From: Papio anubis
Taxonomy: Eukaryota; Chordata; Mammalia; Primates; Cercopithecidae
DNA length: 64,000 bases
NCBI RefSeq assembly: GCF_008728515.1
Contig: NC_044995.1
Location: forward strand, 14,162,127-14,226,126
Reading direction: 5' to 3'
Each line of letters opens with the position of its first letter. The stretch's first letter is position 1. Below the pieces are notes generated by a model that was not told the DNA's origin, did not search any database, and saw nothing but the letters and a program-made list of their open reading frames with translations. The position numbers and the translations under genes are program-made. Of the stretch, positions 13,026 through 22,076 are shown in pieces.

Positions 13026-13363
13026 CCTCACTTTTAACTTTCTGGAACCCACCAACTACTGCCAGGCTCACTATTGAAGCCATGCTGTCCAATGCCGCAG
13101 AGTGGAAGGAGGTTCTTCTATTCACTCACAGTCTGCCCCAGGATCTTATTGGTACAAAGGGGAAAGGGTGGAGACCAACCACCATATTACAGGATATGTA
13201 ATAGGAACTCTAATAACTACCCCCAGGGTCTGCACACAGCATTCAAGAGACAATATACCCCAATGCATCCCTGCTGATCCAGAATGTCATCCAGGACACA
13301 GGATTCTACACCCTATATTCCATAAAGATGAAGAGGAAGTATCTGACCAGTTCCATGTACATT
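13026..13363 (+). pseudogene. Pseudogene exon 2, frameshifted Ig-V N domain
   Basis: It aligns along its full length with CEACAM1 45719-46078 but is 338 instead of 360 bases. It starts in frame as ASLLTFWNPPTTARLTIEA. A 10-base deletion near 13152 removes the codons for the Tyr-x-Trp strand, an extra C sits near 13232, 4 bases are lost near 13293 and more are missing at the end. Residue 29 is Ile and residue 61 His, as in the CEACAM1 of this window. The donor T|GTGATT is weak. Confidence 0.87.
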
Positions 13364-14049
13364 GTGATTTTCCCACAGCCTCTGATTATTGGGGGTCAGT
13401 TCTACTTCACATACATGGGATTGTCAGGCCTGGGCTGTGCCTGTGTCCCCTTCTGCATTATGTCCTACGTTGGGGTTTGAACATTTACTGCAGGACACAT
13501 ACAAGGTACACAAACTTCAACAGATCAGAATTCCTTTCCTGTATCCAGACCCTGCAGACATTCACTGCAGAGGAAGGACAGTCTGATGGGGGGAACTCCG
13601 CAGGGGAAGATCAGTCTCAGCCAAGCACCCCATGCCCTCCCCATGGACACGACCTTGAGAAGACCCTGGAGAACTAAGTCAGGGTCTGACCTGAGGGGTC
13701 TATGGAATCCTGTGGAGCTTTGGGGAGCCTATGCCAGGGCTGGGTTGTTGCCTCCTGGGCAGGGCTGACTGGGAGCAACAATTTACCAGCTGTCCAGGCA
13801 GTGGCTCCTGGAGCTGGTCACTAGTCAGGGCTCAGCCCCCAGGCCCTCATCTGGGCAAGGACAGAGCCTCAACCTTCACCTGAGACTCAGCATGTATGAG
13901 TCCATTGCCCTGGGGGACTTAGGTGACTCCATTGGAAGTTCAGTGTCCCTAGGGAGAGGAACAAAGAAGAGAGGATATGCCCAGCAGCTCCTTCTCCACC
14001 TGAAATCAGGTCCAGGGCCCTTTCTCTTAGAGGCAAATAAGCATATGTA

Positions 14050-14650
14050 AAAAGTAAAGTAGAGGTTCCTCTTCAAAGACTTTCCTCCCTGTCTAATCAG
14101 GAATAAATAGCAACTTTTCTTAGAAGCAAAATTTACTCAAAGACGTGTGCTAATATTCTTAAATATCTGCTAGCTGTAAAAAAAAAAAAAAAAATCAATG
14201 TATGTTATGTTCTTAGCTCCCACAATTTAGACTGAATATTTGCCCTGGCATGCTTATACTGGTCCAAGCAAGCATTAGGTCATAGCCTGTTCCTCTTCCT
14301 TATTTGAAGATGTTTTTACCTTTCTCAGCATTCCACAAGTTACTTCTTCCTTGCTTTGTTCTCTGCCTTTGCCTCTTTTAAAAAGTTATAAGTTGCTAGC
14401 CAATCAGGACAGACACAGAATGGGAGGTCCCATTCCAGCCAATGGAAACCAGACACAGCAGTAAGGTAGACACATCAGATTATAAATGACCCTGTCTCCC
14501 TTGTTCGGTGTACTCTCGTGGCAAAACTGCTGGCGAGTGTACCCTTTCTGCAGAAAATATAAAAATGGCCTTGCTGAGAAAATTAAATTTATGTTCAAGT
14601 GGTATTTCTTTATGGCACCAGGGAACAAGCATTGCAAACACATACATGTT
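14050..14650 (+). mobile_element. LTR-like insertion, probably class I ERV
   Basis: This block is absent from the CEACAM1 paralogue, where a different insertion (Alu) sits nearby. It has two CCAAT-like boxes (GCCAATCAGG about 14399, GCCAATGG about 14438), a TATAAAT near 14481 and an ATTAAA-like signal near 14583, the order expected of an LTR on the + strand. Ends and family name are uncertain. Confidence 0.6.
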
Positions 14651-14751
14651 GTTCATCTGGGCAGCTGCCCTATGCACAGCTGAGGTCAAGTAATTGTAAA
14701 CATTTTGAGGTTAATTCATAAACAACCTTGTAGCCAAATAACATTTATCTT

Positions 14752-14850
14752 ATTTATTGAAAGGAAACTGAGGCCCAGGGAGACAGTCACTGACTAGGGT
14801 CACAATGATATGGCTCTGGTGACTGGAGCAATACCAGGATCCTTGGTCTT
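14752..14850 (-). mobile_element. MIR fragment
   Basis: GGAAACTGAGGCCCAGGGAGA is the reversed MIR core. Confidence 0.65.
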
Positions 14851-15355
14851 ATGCCAATTTAGATAAAACAACACAGAACACGTGGAGCAAAGAGTTTAAT
14901 AGGCCAAAAAAGAAGGAAAAAGTTCCCCCATACAGGGACAGAGGGAGGGGGGTTCCAAGCAAAGAGAGGAAACCCCAAGTATAGCAGAAAACAGCCAGTT
15001 ATATGAGGAGGCCAGAGGAGGTGGTATCTGATTTGCATAGGGCTCAGATCATTGGTTTGACCAGGCATGTCACTCATGTAGCCTGAGAAGAAACTGGCCC
15101 TCCCACCCTAGTCTTTTAATATACAAATGCAGGGTGCCTTGACGTTCTACACATGGGGATATGTGGGCGCGGCCATGTTGCCAGGCACATATGGCAGCAA
15201 GGGCAAGAAGAGGGCGGGAATCACCATATTTGGGTGGACCCAGTTTCCAATGGCCTTCATTTGCATATCAAAGCTTGCCAGCCAGTCTCTAAAAGCTGAG
15301 GCTTTTCTGCTAGACAAGAAACATTTCTGGAACTGCTTTAAAAGAAACAAAAACT

Positions 15356-15646
15356 GGCCGGGCGGTGGCTCACGCCTGCAATCCCAACACTTTGGGAGGC
15401 CAAGGTGGGTGGATCACCTGACATCAAGAGTTGGAGACTAGCCTGGCCAACATGGTGAAACTCCGTCTCTACTAAACATACAAAAATTAACCGGGTGTCG
15501 TGGTGTGTGCCTGTAATCCCAGCTACTCAGGAGGCTGGGCAGGAGAATCACTTGAACCTGGGAGACAGGTTGCAGTGAGCTGAAACCATGCCACTGCACT
15601 CCAGACTGGGCAACAGAGCAACACTCTGTCTCAAAAAAAAGAAAAA
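15356..15646 (+). mobile_element. Alu
   Basis: From GGCCGGGCGGTGGCTCACG to an A-rich tail; in pseudogene intron. Confidence 0.92.
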
Positions 15647-15971
15647 GAAAAACTTCCCAAGGACCCCCTTTCCTCTCTATCTCCCTAAAATAATTTCTTA
15701 ATAACTCCTATAACAACACAGTCCATAGCTGGCAGATTAGTCAGGCGAGGTCTGTCTGCAGCCACAGCCCCCTCCTCTCCTCCACCGGGGCTGTATGAGG
15801 CTGCTTGTTATTAGGCATCTGCAGACCTGAGACCAGTCATGGGTTCATCTCCCTTCATCTGGGCATCTACAGTGCAGGGGCGGAGAGTCTGATCTGAGGA
15901 ATGAGGAGCAAAAGGAGAACTCATCAGTTTTTACCTGGAACTAAATCTCTTGTGTCAACTATCAGGGTCAG

Positions 15972-16410
15972 TGTTATGCGTGTCCGCGTGAAGAGACCAC
16001 CAAACAGGCTTTGTGTGAGCAGTGAGGCTGTTTATTCACTTGGGTGCAAGTGGGCTCAATCCAAAAAAGGAGTCAGCAAAGGGAGATAGGGGTGGGGCAG
16101 TTTTACAGGATTTGGGTAGGTAGTGGAAAATTACAGTTAAAGGTGGTTTTCTCTTGTGGGCAGGGGCAGGGTCACAAGGTGCATGGTGGAGAGATCATGA
16201 GACTCATTGTCCAGTAGGGGGAATGTCACAAGGCCAATTGATTAGTTAGGGTGGGGCAGGAACAAATCACAATGGTGGAATGTCATCAATTAAGGCAGGA
16301 ATTGGCTTTTTCACTTCTTTAGTGGTTCTTCAGTTGTTCCAGGCCATCTGGATGTATATGTGCAGGTCACAGGGGTTATGATGGCTTAGCTTGGGCTCAG
16401 AGGCCTGACA
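15972..16410 (-). mobile_element. Solo LTR7 (HERV-H family)
   Basis: Read on the minus strand it starts TGTCAGGCCTCTGAGCCCAA and ends near CGCGGACACGCATAACA, the HERV-H LTR7 signature. It is 439 bases, full length for this LTR, and bounded by the 5-base duplication GTCAG at 15967-15971 and 16411-16415. No internal viral sequence is present. It lies in the intron between the Ig-V and transmembrane exons of the pseudogene, and its promoter would face leftward. Confidence 0.93.
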
Positions 16411-16439
16411 GTCAGCGCCAGAAACATTCCAGGTGTTTG

Positions 16440-16800
16440 ACCTTAAGCAAGACACTCAACTTCCTAGGCCTCAGTTTCCTCACCTGTAGAATTTTAACAA
16501 ACACTTGGATCTCAGGGTGGTTGTGAGGATGTTTATTCAATGATTAATGTAATTAAAGCCCTTAACAGACTAGTGCACAGAGCCAGGGCTCAATCAGTGC
16601 TATCAACTAGTATTACTTTTTTTATGAACTTTGTTATTAGCTAAGTCAAGGAGACCTTGGTTAAAATTTGGTTGTATCATGTACGAGTTCTGTCACCTTC
16701 CTTGACTTACTGAGGCACTGTAAGTCTCAGATGCTAACTCTGCAGCTGGGGGTGATGCCCCTTCCCTCAAGGTGATGCGAGGATGAGATGAGCTGTACGT
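16440..16800 (+). mobile_element. MIR fragments
   Basis: CTCAGTTTCCTCACCTGTAG and a following GGTTGTGAGGATG fit the MIR core; a second MIR-like stretch lies at 16663-16800. Confidence 0.65.
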
Positions 16801-16942
16801 AGGTTGGTGCCCACTGGGCCTTGCACATGGAAGGCCCCTGAAAACAGTCAAAGAGCATCATCCCCACTCATCAGCATTGAGTGGACAGCAAGGGCTAGCT
16901 CTGTATGACAATCATGGAATGGAAAAAAAGAAACAGAGGGAA

Positions 16943-17234
16943 GACCGGGCACTGTGGCTCACGCCTGTAATCCCAGCACTTTGGGAGGCCGAGGTAGACA
17001 GATCGCCTGAGGTCAGGAATTCGAGAAGAGCCTGGCCAACATGGTGAAACTCCGTCTGTACTAAAAATACAAAAATTAGCCTGGCATGGTGGCACATGCC
17101 TGTACTCCCAATTATGAGGGAGGCTGAGACAGGAGAACCGTTTGAACTCAGGAGATGGAGGTTTCAGTGAGCAGGAGATCGCACCACTCTACTCCAGCCT
17201 GGACGAGACTCTGTCTAAAAAAAAAAAAAGAAAA
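16943..17234 (+). mobile_element. Alu (first of a tandem pair)
   Basis: Complete dimer with short A tail, immediately followed by another Alu. Confidence 0.9.
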
Positions 17235-17235
17235 C

Positions 17236-17548
17236 GCCAGGTGGGGTGACTCACACCTGTAATCTCAGCACTTTAGAAGGCCGAGGTGGGTGGATCAAGA
17301 GGTCAAGAGATCGAGATCATCCTGGCCAACATGGTGAAACCCCGTCTCTACTTAAAATACAAAAATTAGCCTGGCATGGTGGCACACACCTGTAATCCCA
17401 GCTACTCAGGAGGCTGAGGCAGGAGAATCACTTGAACCTGGGAGGTGGAGGTTGTAGTGAGCCGAGATCACACCACTGCACTCCAGTCTGGCGACAGAGC
17501 AAGACTCCGTCTCAAAAAAGAAAGAAAAAGAAAAAAGAAAAAAAAAGA
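17236..17548 (+). mobile_element. Alu (second of a tandem pair)
   Basis: Complete dimer, A-rich GAAA tail; ends 280 bases before the pseudogene transmembrane exon. Confidence 0.9.
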
Positions 17549-17828
17549 CAGAGGGAAGAAGTGTGAAGTGAGAGGAAGAAGGGGATTTAAAGGCACAGGA
17601 GCAGGGCGAGGTGCAGGCACCTGGGGGAGAATGTAGGAGTCGGTGCATCCCAGTATTTCAAGCCTGAGACACAGAAAATGTCTCAGGCTTGAAAACCGCA
17701 GAGAGCAAGGGAGTCAGCTATGAAGACATCACAAGAGACCACACTCAAGCCCCTGCCCTGCAAGGCCCCTCATGGTTCCCCCTGGAACAGACTTGGGCTT
17801 CATCCCCTTTGCCTTCCCCTTTCTGCAG

Positions 17829-17946
17829 AAAAAAATGCCCCAGGCCTTCCTGTGGGGGCCATCGCTGGCATTGTGACCAGGGTTCTGGTTGGCGTGGCAC
17901 CGGTGGCTGCTCTGGCATGTTTCCTGCTCCTCGCCAGGACTGGAAG
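17829..17946 (+). pseudogene. Pseudogene transmembrane exon with lost splice donor
   Basis: The exon reads NAPGLPVGAIAGIVTRVLVG and continues through VAALACFLLLARTG, a CEACAM3/4 transmembrane helix with an Arg (Gly in human CEACAM3/4) in the helix. The acceptor TCTGCAG is fine. The expected donor AG|GT reads AG|TT at 17947-17948, so normal splicing to the tail is blocked. Confidence 0.86.
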
Positions 17947-18958
17947 TTACTACAGCTTTTCCCCAGCCTCCCTCCCACCTCCCAGTCTGACCCCAGGCCA
18001 GGAGGAAGAAGACCCCACCCAGTATTCAGGGCTAGGCTCTCTGAGCCCTCCCCAAGAGATCCTTCCCTCTCATTCCACAGCTCCTCCCTCACCAGCTGCT
18101 GACCCTGGGCTGCTTCCTCAACAGCTTCCTCCTCTGTGAATTCAGCCCGGTTAAGGTCTCACCTCTGGATGTGGTCCTAGTTCCCTCACACAGCAAAGCC
18201 ACAGCTGCCTGGAGGAAGGGAGTGGGGGAGGGGGTGCTCAGTACCCGGTACCTCTTGCTGTTCATTGAATCCACCCACCAAGTGAGGAGGGATTTGCAGG
18301 CTCGGGGTCTGAGGGGGAGTCCTGGGCATAGTCACACAGTGAAGGGTGTAACAGCTTGGACATGCTGGGTGGGGTCAGTGCCCCCATGGCTAATGCAGTT
18401 CCTGCAGCCCCTGAGCTGTGAGACAAGAGAATCTGGGCTCCAGGATGGCATGTTCTGGAATGTCCTTTATGTCTCTTGCTAAGAGGTAGAGAGAGAAGAC
18501 AAGGCTATTGTCCCATTTCAGCATCACCAGCCCTGAGTGCAGGGTCTGGCCACAGCAGGGACACTGAGTTCCGGGAGAATCCAAGACACTTGCGGTCCCC
18601 TCAGTGTCCTGAACCTGTGCCTGGCCCTGCTTCCCCTCTGGGGCCTTAACCCTTCCTCTCAGCAAACCCCCACGATCTGGTTCCTTCCCTGGGCCCTCAG
18701 TTCCTTTCCTGCATCCCTGGGTCAATGTTCTCCCAGCCCAGCATCAACCTGAGGGTCCTTCCCCTCTGGTCAGGACAGATGTGGCTTTGTAAGGTCTTCA
18801 ACCCCCTTACCTGGCTCAGCTCCTGCTACAGAACCCATGGAGAAAGGAGATCCCCATGCCCCTCTTTGGAAACAGGGTCCCCTCTTCATCCCCTGTTCTA
18901 ACTCCAAAGTTTGGCTTTTAATCTTGCACTCCTCACAAGTAAGCCTGACCTTTCCTAG

Positions 18959-19005
18959 GGCCAGTGGCCTTTAGAGAGCAGCTCCCCGGTGTCCCTTCAG
19001 CCTGG
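18959..19005 (+). pseudogene. Degenerate first cytoplasmic exon of the pseudogene
   Basis: It follows a TTTCCTAG acceptor. GGCCAGTGG, then a TTTAGAGAGCAGCTCC stretch, resembles the CEACAM3/4 exon for ASIQRDLREQ-PP. It is some 6 bases shorter than the usual 53 and has an in-frame TAG. Position between its neighbours fits the family. The alignment is by eye and weaker than for the other exons. Confidence 0.5.
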
Positions 19006-19344
19006 GTGTGGCTAGGAACCCCTAAGCCTGGCCCACAGTGTCCACTCCTGCCAGTCACCCTCTGACGTCCTCTGATCCTTTCCATGGGGCTTCAAGGAGT
19101 CTCATAAAACATCATTGCAGGGAACCCCGACTGGCCAGGTCAGCCCTGACCTGTGGGTTCTTGGTCATGGGCCACCTCTGCAAACTCACTTGCTCACTTG
19201 GCCCCTAAAATGGCTGGACGGTCTCTCCTGGTAAGAAGCCCCTTCTCCCTGATTCTCTGGGAGTTCAGGACCCCAACACCCTCCTCCGTGAGGGGCCCAG
19301 GCTCTCCTCCCACCCTGCTACTGACTCGTGTCTCTGTCCCCCAG

Positions 19345-19376
19345 GCCATGGTCCCTCAAACAGCTCCACCTACCCT
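19345..19376 (+). pseudogene. Pseudogene 32-bp cytoplasmic exon
   Basis: The exon is exactly 32 bases, the counterpart of CEACAM1 exon 8, and reads GHGPSNSSTYP, close to the GHGPSHRSTFS of human CEACAM4. The acceptor CCCCCAG and donor GTAAGC are intact. Confidence 0.8.
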
Positions 19377-19876
19377 GTAAGCCCATCCCCTCCCCAGCCC
19401 CTTTCTACTGGGGTCCCAGCAGTGCAGGTTCAGGGTAGAGGGACCATCAACCCCACAGCATAGCACAAACCCACCTTTCCCCAGAACAGTCAGGTCAAAG
19501 TGAGTGCCTCCGGCCAGGATCCAGGCTTCCCTACAGGGCCAGGACCACCCACGCCCTGTGCTGACCCCACCCCGGGACCCTCCATTGCCTGAGAAGACCC
19601 CTGGAGCCCAGTAGGTGCAGAGCGGACACTGGGAGCATCAGTCAGGGGCCCACATTAACAAGGGTACAGGGTGGGCCCAGCCAGGATAGGGGTCAGGGTG
19701 CTGTGTCCACACTGGGAGGCTGAGCTCAGGGGCAGAGCTGGTCACTCCTGAGGGGAAATGACCAGAAGTAGACCCAGGGAAGTAAGTCCTGGCCAATCAG
19801 AGACAGGAACCTTCCAGGCTGGGCCTCCATGACCCTCCCTCCCTGTCCCCTGACATGCCCTCTCTCCCCTGCCCAG

Positions 19877-19919
19877 GCCCCCACTACCCAGCCCCAGGAC
19901 AGCCACTGTCGTCTATGAG
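19877..19919 (+). pseudogene. Pseudogene ITAM exon 1 with one-base insertion
   Basis: The exon is 43 rather than 42 bases. After GCCCCC an extra A precedes CTACCCAGC, which shifts the frame; past it the text reads LPSPRTATVVYE, matching the proximal ITAM tyrosine segment of CEACAM3/4. Acceptor GCCCAG and donor GTAAGT are intact. Confidence 0.8.
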
Positions 19920-20212
19920 GTAAGTGTGGGTCACAGATGTTCTGGTCCCGCAGGCCCCAGGGGGACCCAGGATCTGCCCCCACCCACACCTGGCTGAGCT
20001 CTGAGATTCAGGAAACTGCAAACAGGAACAGGGGATGGTGATCAGATGAGGAAGGGGCCTGGGAACAGGAACCCCCTGAACCACAGCCAGGTTCAGTCCC
20101 AGAGCAGCCCTGGGTGGGCCCAGAGCCTGGGAGACACCAGACTCTGTTCTGAGAAGGCCACAGGGGTCAAGGCCTCTTCTGGGTTTTTTTGTTTTTGGTT
20201 TTTTTTTTTCAG

Positions 20213-20278
20213 GACTCGTTAAACCATGACACACATATTTACTGCTGGGTCAACCACAAAGCAGATGTGGTTTCTTAG
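20213..20278 (+). pseudogene. Pseudogene terminal ITAM exon
   Basis: After a T-rich acceptor (TTTTTCAG) it reads DSLNHDTHIYCWVNHKADVV then Ser and TAG at 20276-20278. It aligns with the CEACAM3/4 C-terminus. The first ITAM arm would be Y-E-D-S instead of Y-E-E-L and the second Y-C-W-V, so the motif is eroded. The 3' UTR runs to an AATAAA at 20571. Confidence 0.82.
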
Positions 20279-20976
20279 GTTCCTCTGGGAGCTGCTCCTG
20301 TGGGTCAATGTGGCGTCCCCGACCCCCAGCCCTGGGGATGGGGAAGGACATGGAGCCTGAGACGGAGAACCAGCTCTGAATCCTGAGGAGACACAGGCCT
20401 GGGGACAGGGAGGGATGAGGGTCCCTACTGAATATCTGGAGACCCTGACAGGCTGCCCTAGGCTCTGGGTGGGCCAAGACAAAGGCCTCTCATCACCACA
20501 GGAAGCGGGGGCTTTTGCAGGGAAAGTGAATGGGCCTGTGGCCCACTCAGGGTCACCCGGAAAGGATAAGAATAAAGAGGACCCTTCCTCTCCTTGGCTC
20601 TTTTTCTGCTCATGGGAACTTAGCAGAAACTCACCTGAAACTCCATGTCCATTCTCTCCCGGGTCACACAGGGAAAATATCTCCACCTTATCTCAACCCC
20701 AGTCTTTCTTCCCTGGGAGACATGAGTAGGGGGTTGGGACTCAGGCTGGAGTGGACCCTACACAGGAAAGGGTGGGATTCACAGGAGCCCTGCCCAGCCA
20801 ACCGAGCGCTCAGCTGTCCTCACATTGCCCCAGGGACCAAGGCCATGCACAGCCCCAGCCTGGCTCCCTCTGTGAATGCACGAGGTGTCTCAGGAGCGCG
20901 GAAGTTGGGGCCATCTGACGTCCACACAAAGGTGAGCAATGCAGGAGCGTCCATAGGTGGTGCAGATCATGGGTGT

Positions 20977-21715
20977 GACCCCCACATAGCCTCCAGTGTC
21001 CTGAGCCCTCCTGCCCTCTTCACCCAGGCCCTGGTGGCCCATCTATCACTGTCCTCTGCAAATGAGCTTGCCTGTTCCCAAATCCAGGATCCTGGATACT
21101 TAGCCCTGGCCACCAGGTTCTCTGTCCCAGTGGCTACTGCTCAGGACATCTTGACTCTGGTGGGACACAGAGAGGGGCTGTCAGAGTAACCAAGGTGGGG
21201 ACAGACCAAGAATTCAGTCCTCGAGCACGGTCCTCCCAGGCACTACCCAGGACTCTAGCCACTCACTTCCCATCAGTTCCCAATTTACCCCCTGGCGTGG
21301 ATCTCACTGAGCAAGCCTCCTCTCCACACAGGAGCGTCCAGGTCAGAGGAGCAGGGCTCCCCAGCCTAAAGCTCATGCAGGCTCCCATGGGGATGGGACA
21401 ACCTGTTTGCTCCTCTACCTGGCCCCGCAGACCCCTCCAGCCCTGCCTCACCTGCAGCTCCTCCACACACCTGGGCCAGTGGTTCTCAGCCCTTCCCTGA
21501 GGGCCCCTGGAAGGGTGACAATCTCATGTAAGTTTACTTGGACCAGGCGGCCCCTTCCCACAAACAAGCCAGTCCCTGCACTAAAGCACAGAACCACGGT
21601 TCCCAAGGGTGTTCTGCCACTGCCACAGGTTCTTCATCTTGAGATGAGAGGTAAGAAAACAACTAGTAATGGGTTAATTTACATCAGAATTTACATCAGG
21701 ATTTAACTCTAAATG
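20977..21715 (+). repeat. CEACAM 3'-flank paralogous block, copy 1
   Basis: This sequence, downstream of the dead gene, aligns in pieces with 41795-42135. Shared tracts include the CTCTTCACCCAGGCCC stretch, CACCTGCA-CTCCTCCACACA and GAGATGAGAGG-AAGAAAA. No exon is seen in it. Confidence 0.72.
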
Positions 21716-22076
21716 ACCCCTGATCCCACCTGCACACACCATCAGATGAGGAAAGGTGACACCTCTTTAGTTTCTTGTTGATGCTGTGATAAGTTACTAC
21801 AAGCTTAGTGACAAGGGGCCCTCATGGCTGTGTGCCTTCTGGAAGCCCCAGGTCAGAATCCATTTCCTCTCCTTTTCCACCTCCTAGAGGCTGCCTACAT
21901 CTTTGGTTGTGTCCTTTTTCTCCATCTTCAAAGACAGCAGCCCAGCATCTTGAAACCACTCTGTCCTCTGCTTCTGTCTCCACATCTCCACCCACTCCTG
22001 CCTCCCTCTCTTACTTATAAGAAAGGGGCCTTGTGGTTATTTTGGATGCAGCTTGGATAAACCACAATAATCTCCC
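21716..22076. other. Intergenic, nothing recognised
   Basis: No supported gene or repeat. Confidence 0.45.

Larger units (their letters stand above)
11530..16440 (+). repeat. CEACAM tandem duplication, upstream copy (partner 44250-47590)
   Basis: Promoter, exon 1, intron 1, N exon and intron 2 of the dead gene align in order with those of CEACAM1. Examples are 11640-11770 with 44360-44490, 12455-12650 with 45250-45420, 13380-13510 with 46095-46215, 14650-14720 with 47156-47225 and 15755-15971 with 47380-47570. Interruptions are later insertions: LTRs and an Alu in this copy, other Alus in the partner. Confidence 0.8.
11960..20590 (+). pseudogene. CEACAM3/CEACAM4-type receptor pseudogene (Ig-V, TM, ITAM tail)
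   Basis: Seven exon remnants lie in order: leader 11960-12074, Ig-V 13026-13363, transmembrane 17829-17946, tail exons near 18959-19005, 19345-19376 and 19877-19919, and the terminal exon 20213-20278 with 3' UTR to an AATAAA at 20571-20576. Living CEACAM3/4 are granulocyte receptors with one Ig-V domain that trigger uptake of bacteria through a tail ITAM. Leader (RECIPWQGLLLT), transmembrane start (NAPGLPVGA) and last exon (HDT-IYC) are nearest to remembered human CEACAM3; HKADVVS at the end is CEACAM4-like. Lesions are start codon loss, a 10-base deletion and other indels in the Ig-V exon, donor GT to TT after the transmembrane exon, an in-frame TAG in the first tail exon and a one-base insertion in the ITAM exon. 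I am sure of the family and of non-function; the exact orthologue is open. Confidence 0.88.

Noticed and set aside
13102..13677. 191-codon open frame across the pseudogene Ig-V exon
   Set aside because: It runs in a shifted frame and through the donor; it is a by-product of the deletions, not a protein.
20530..21189. 219-codon open frame on the + strand
   Set aside because: It lies in the 3' UTR and flank of the pseudogene in GC-rich, stop-poor DNA; no domain or homologue recognised.
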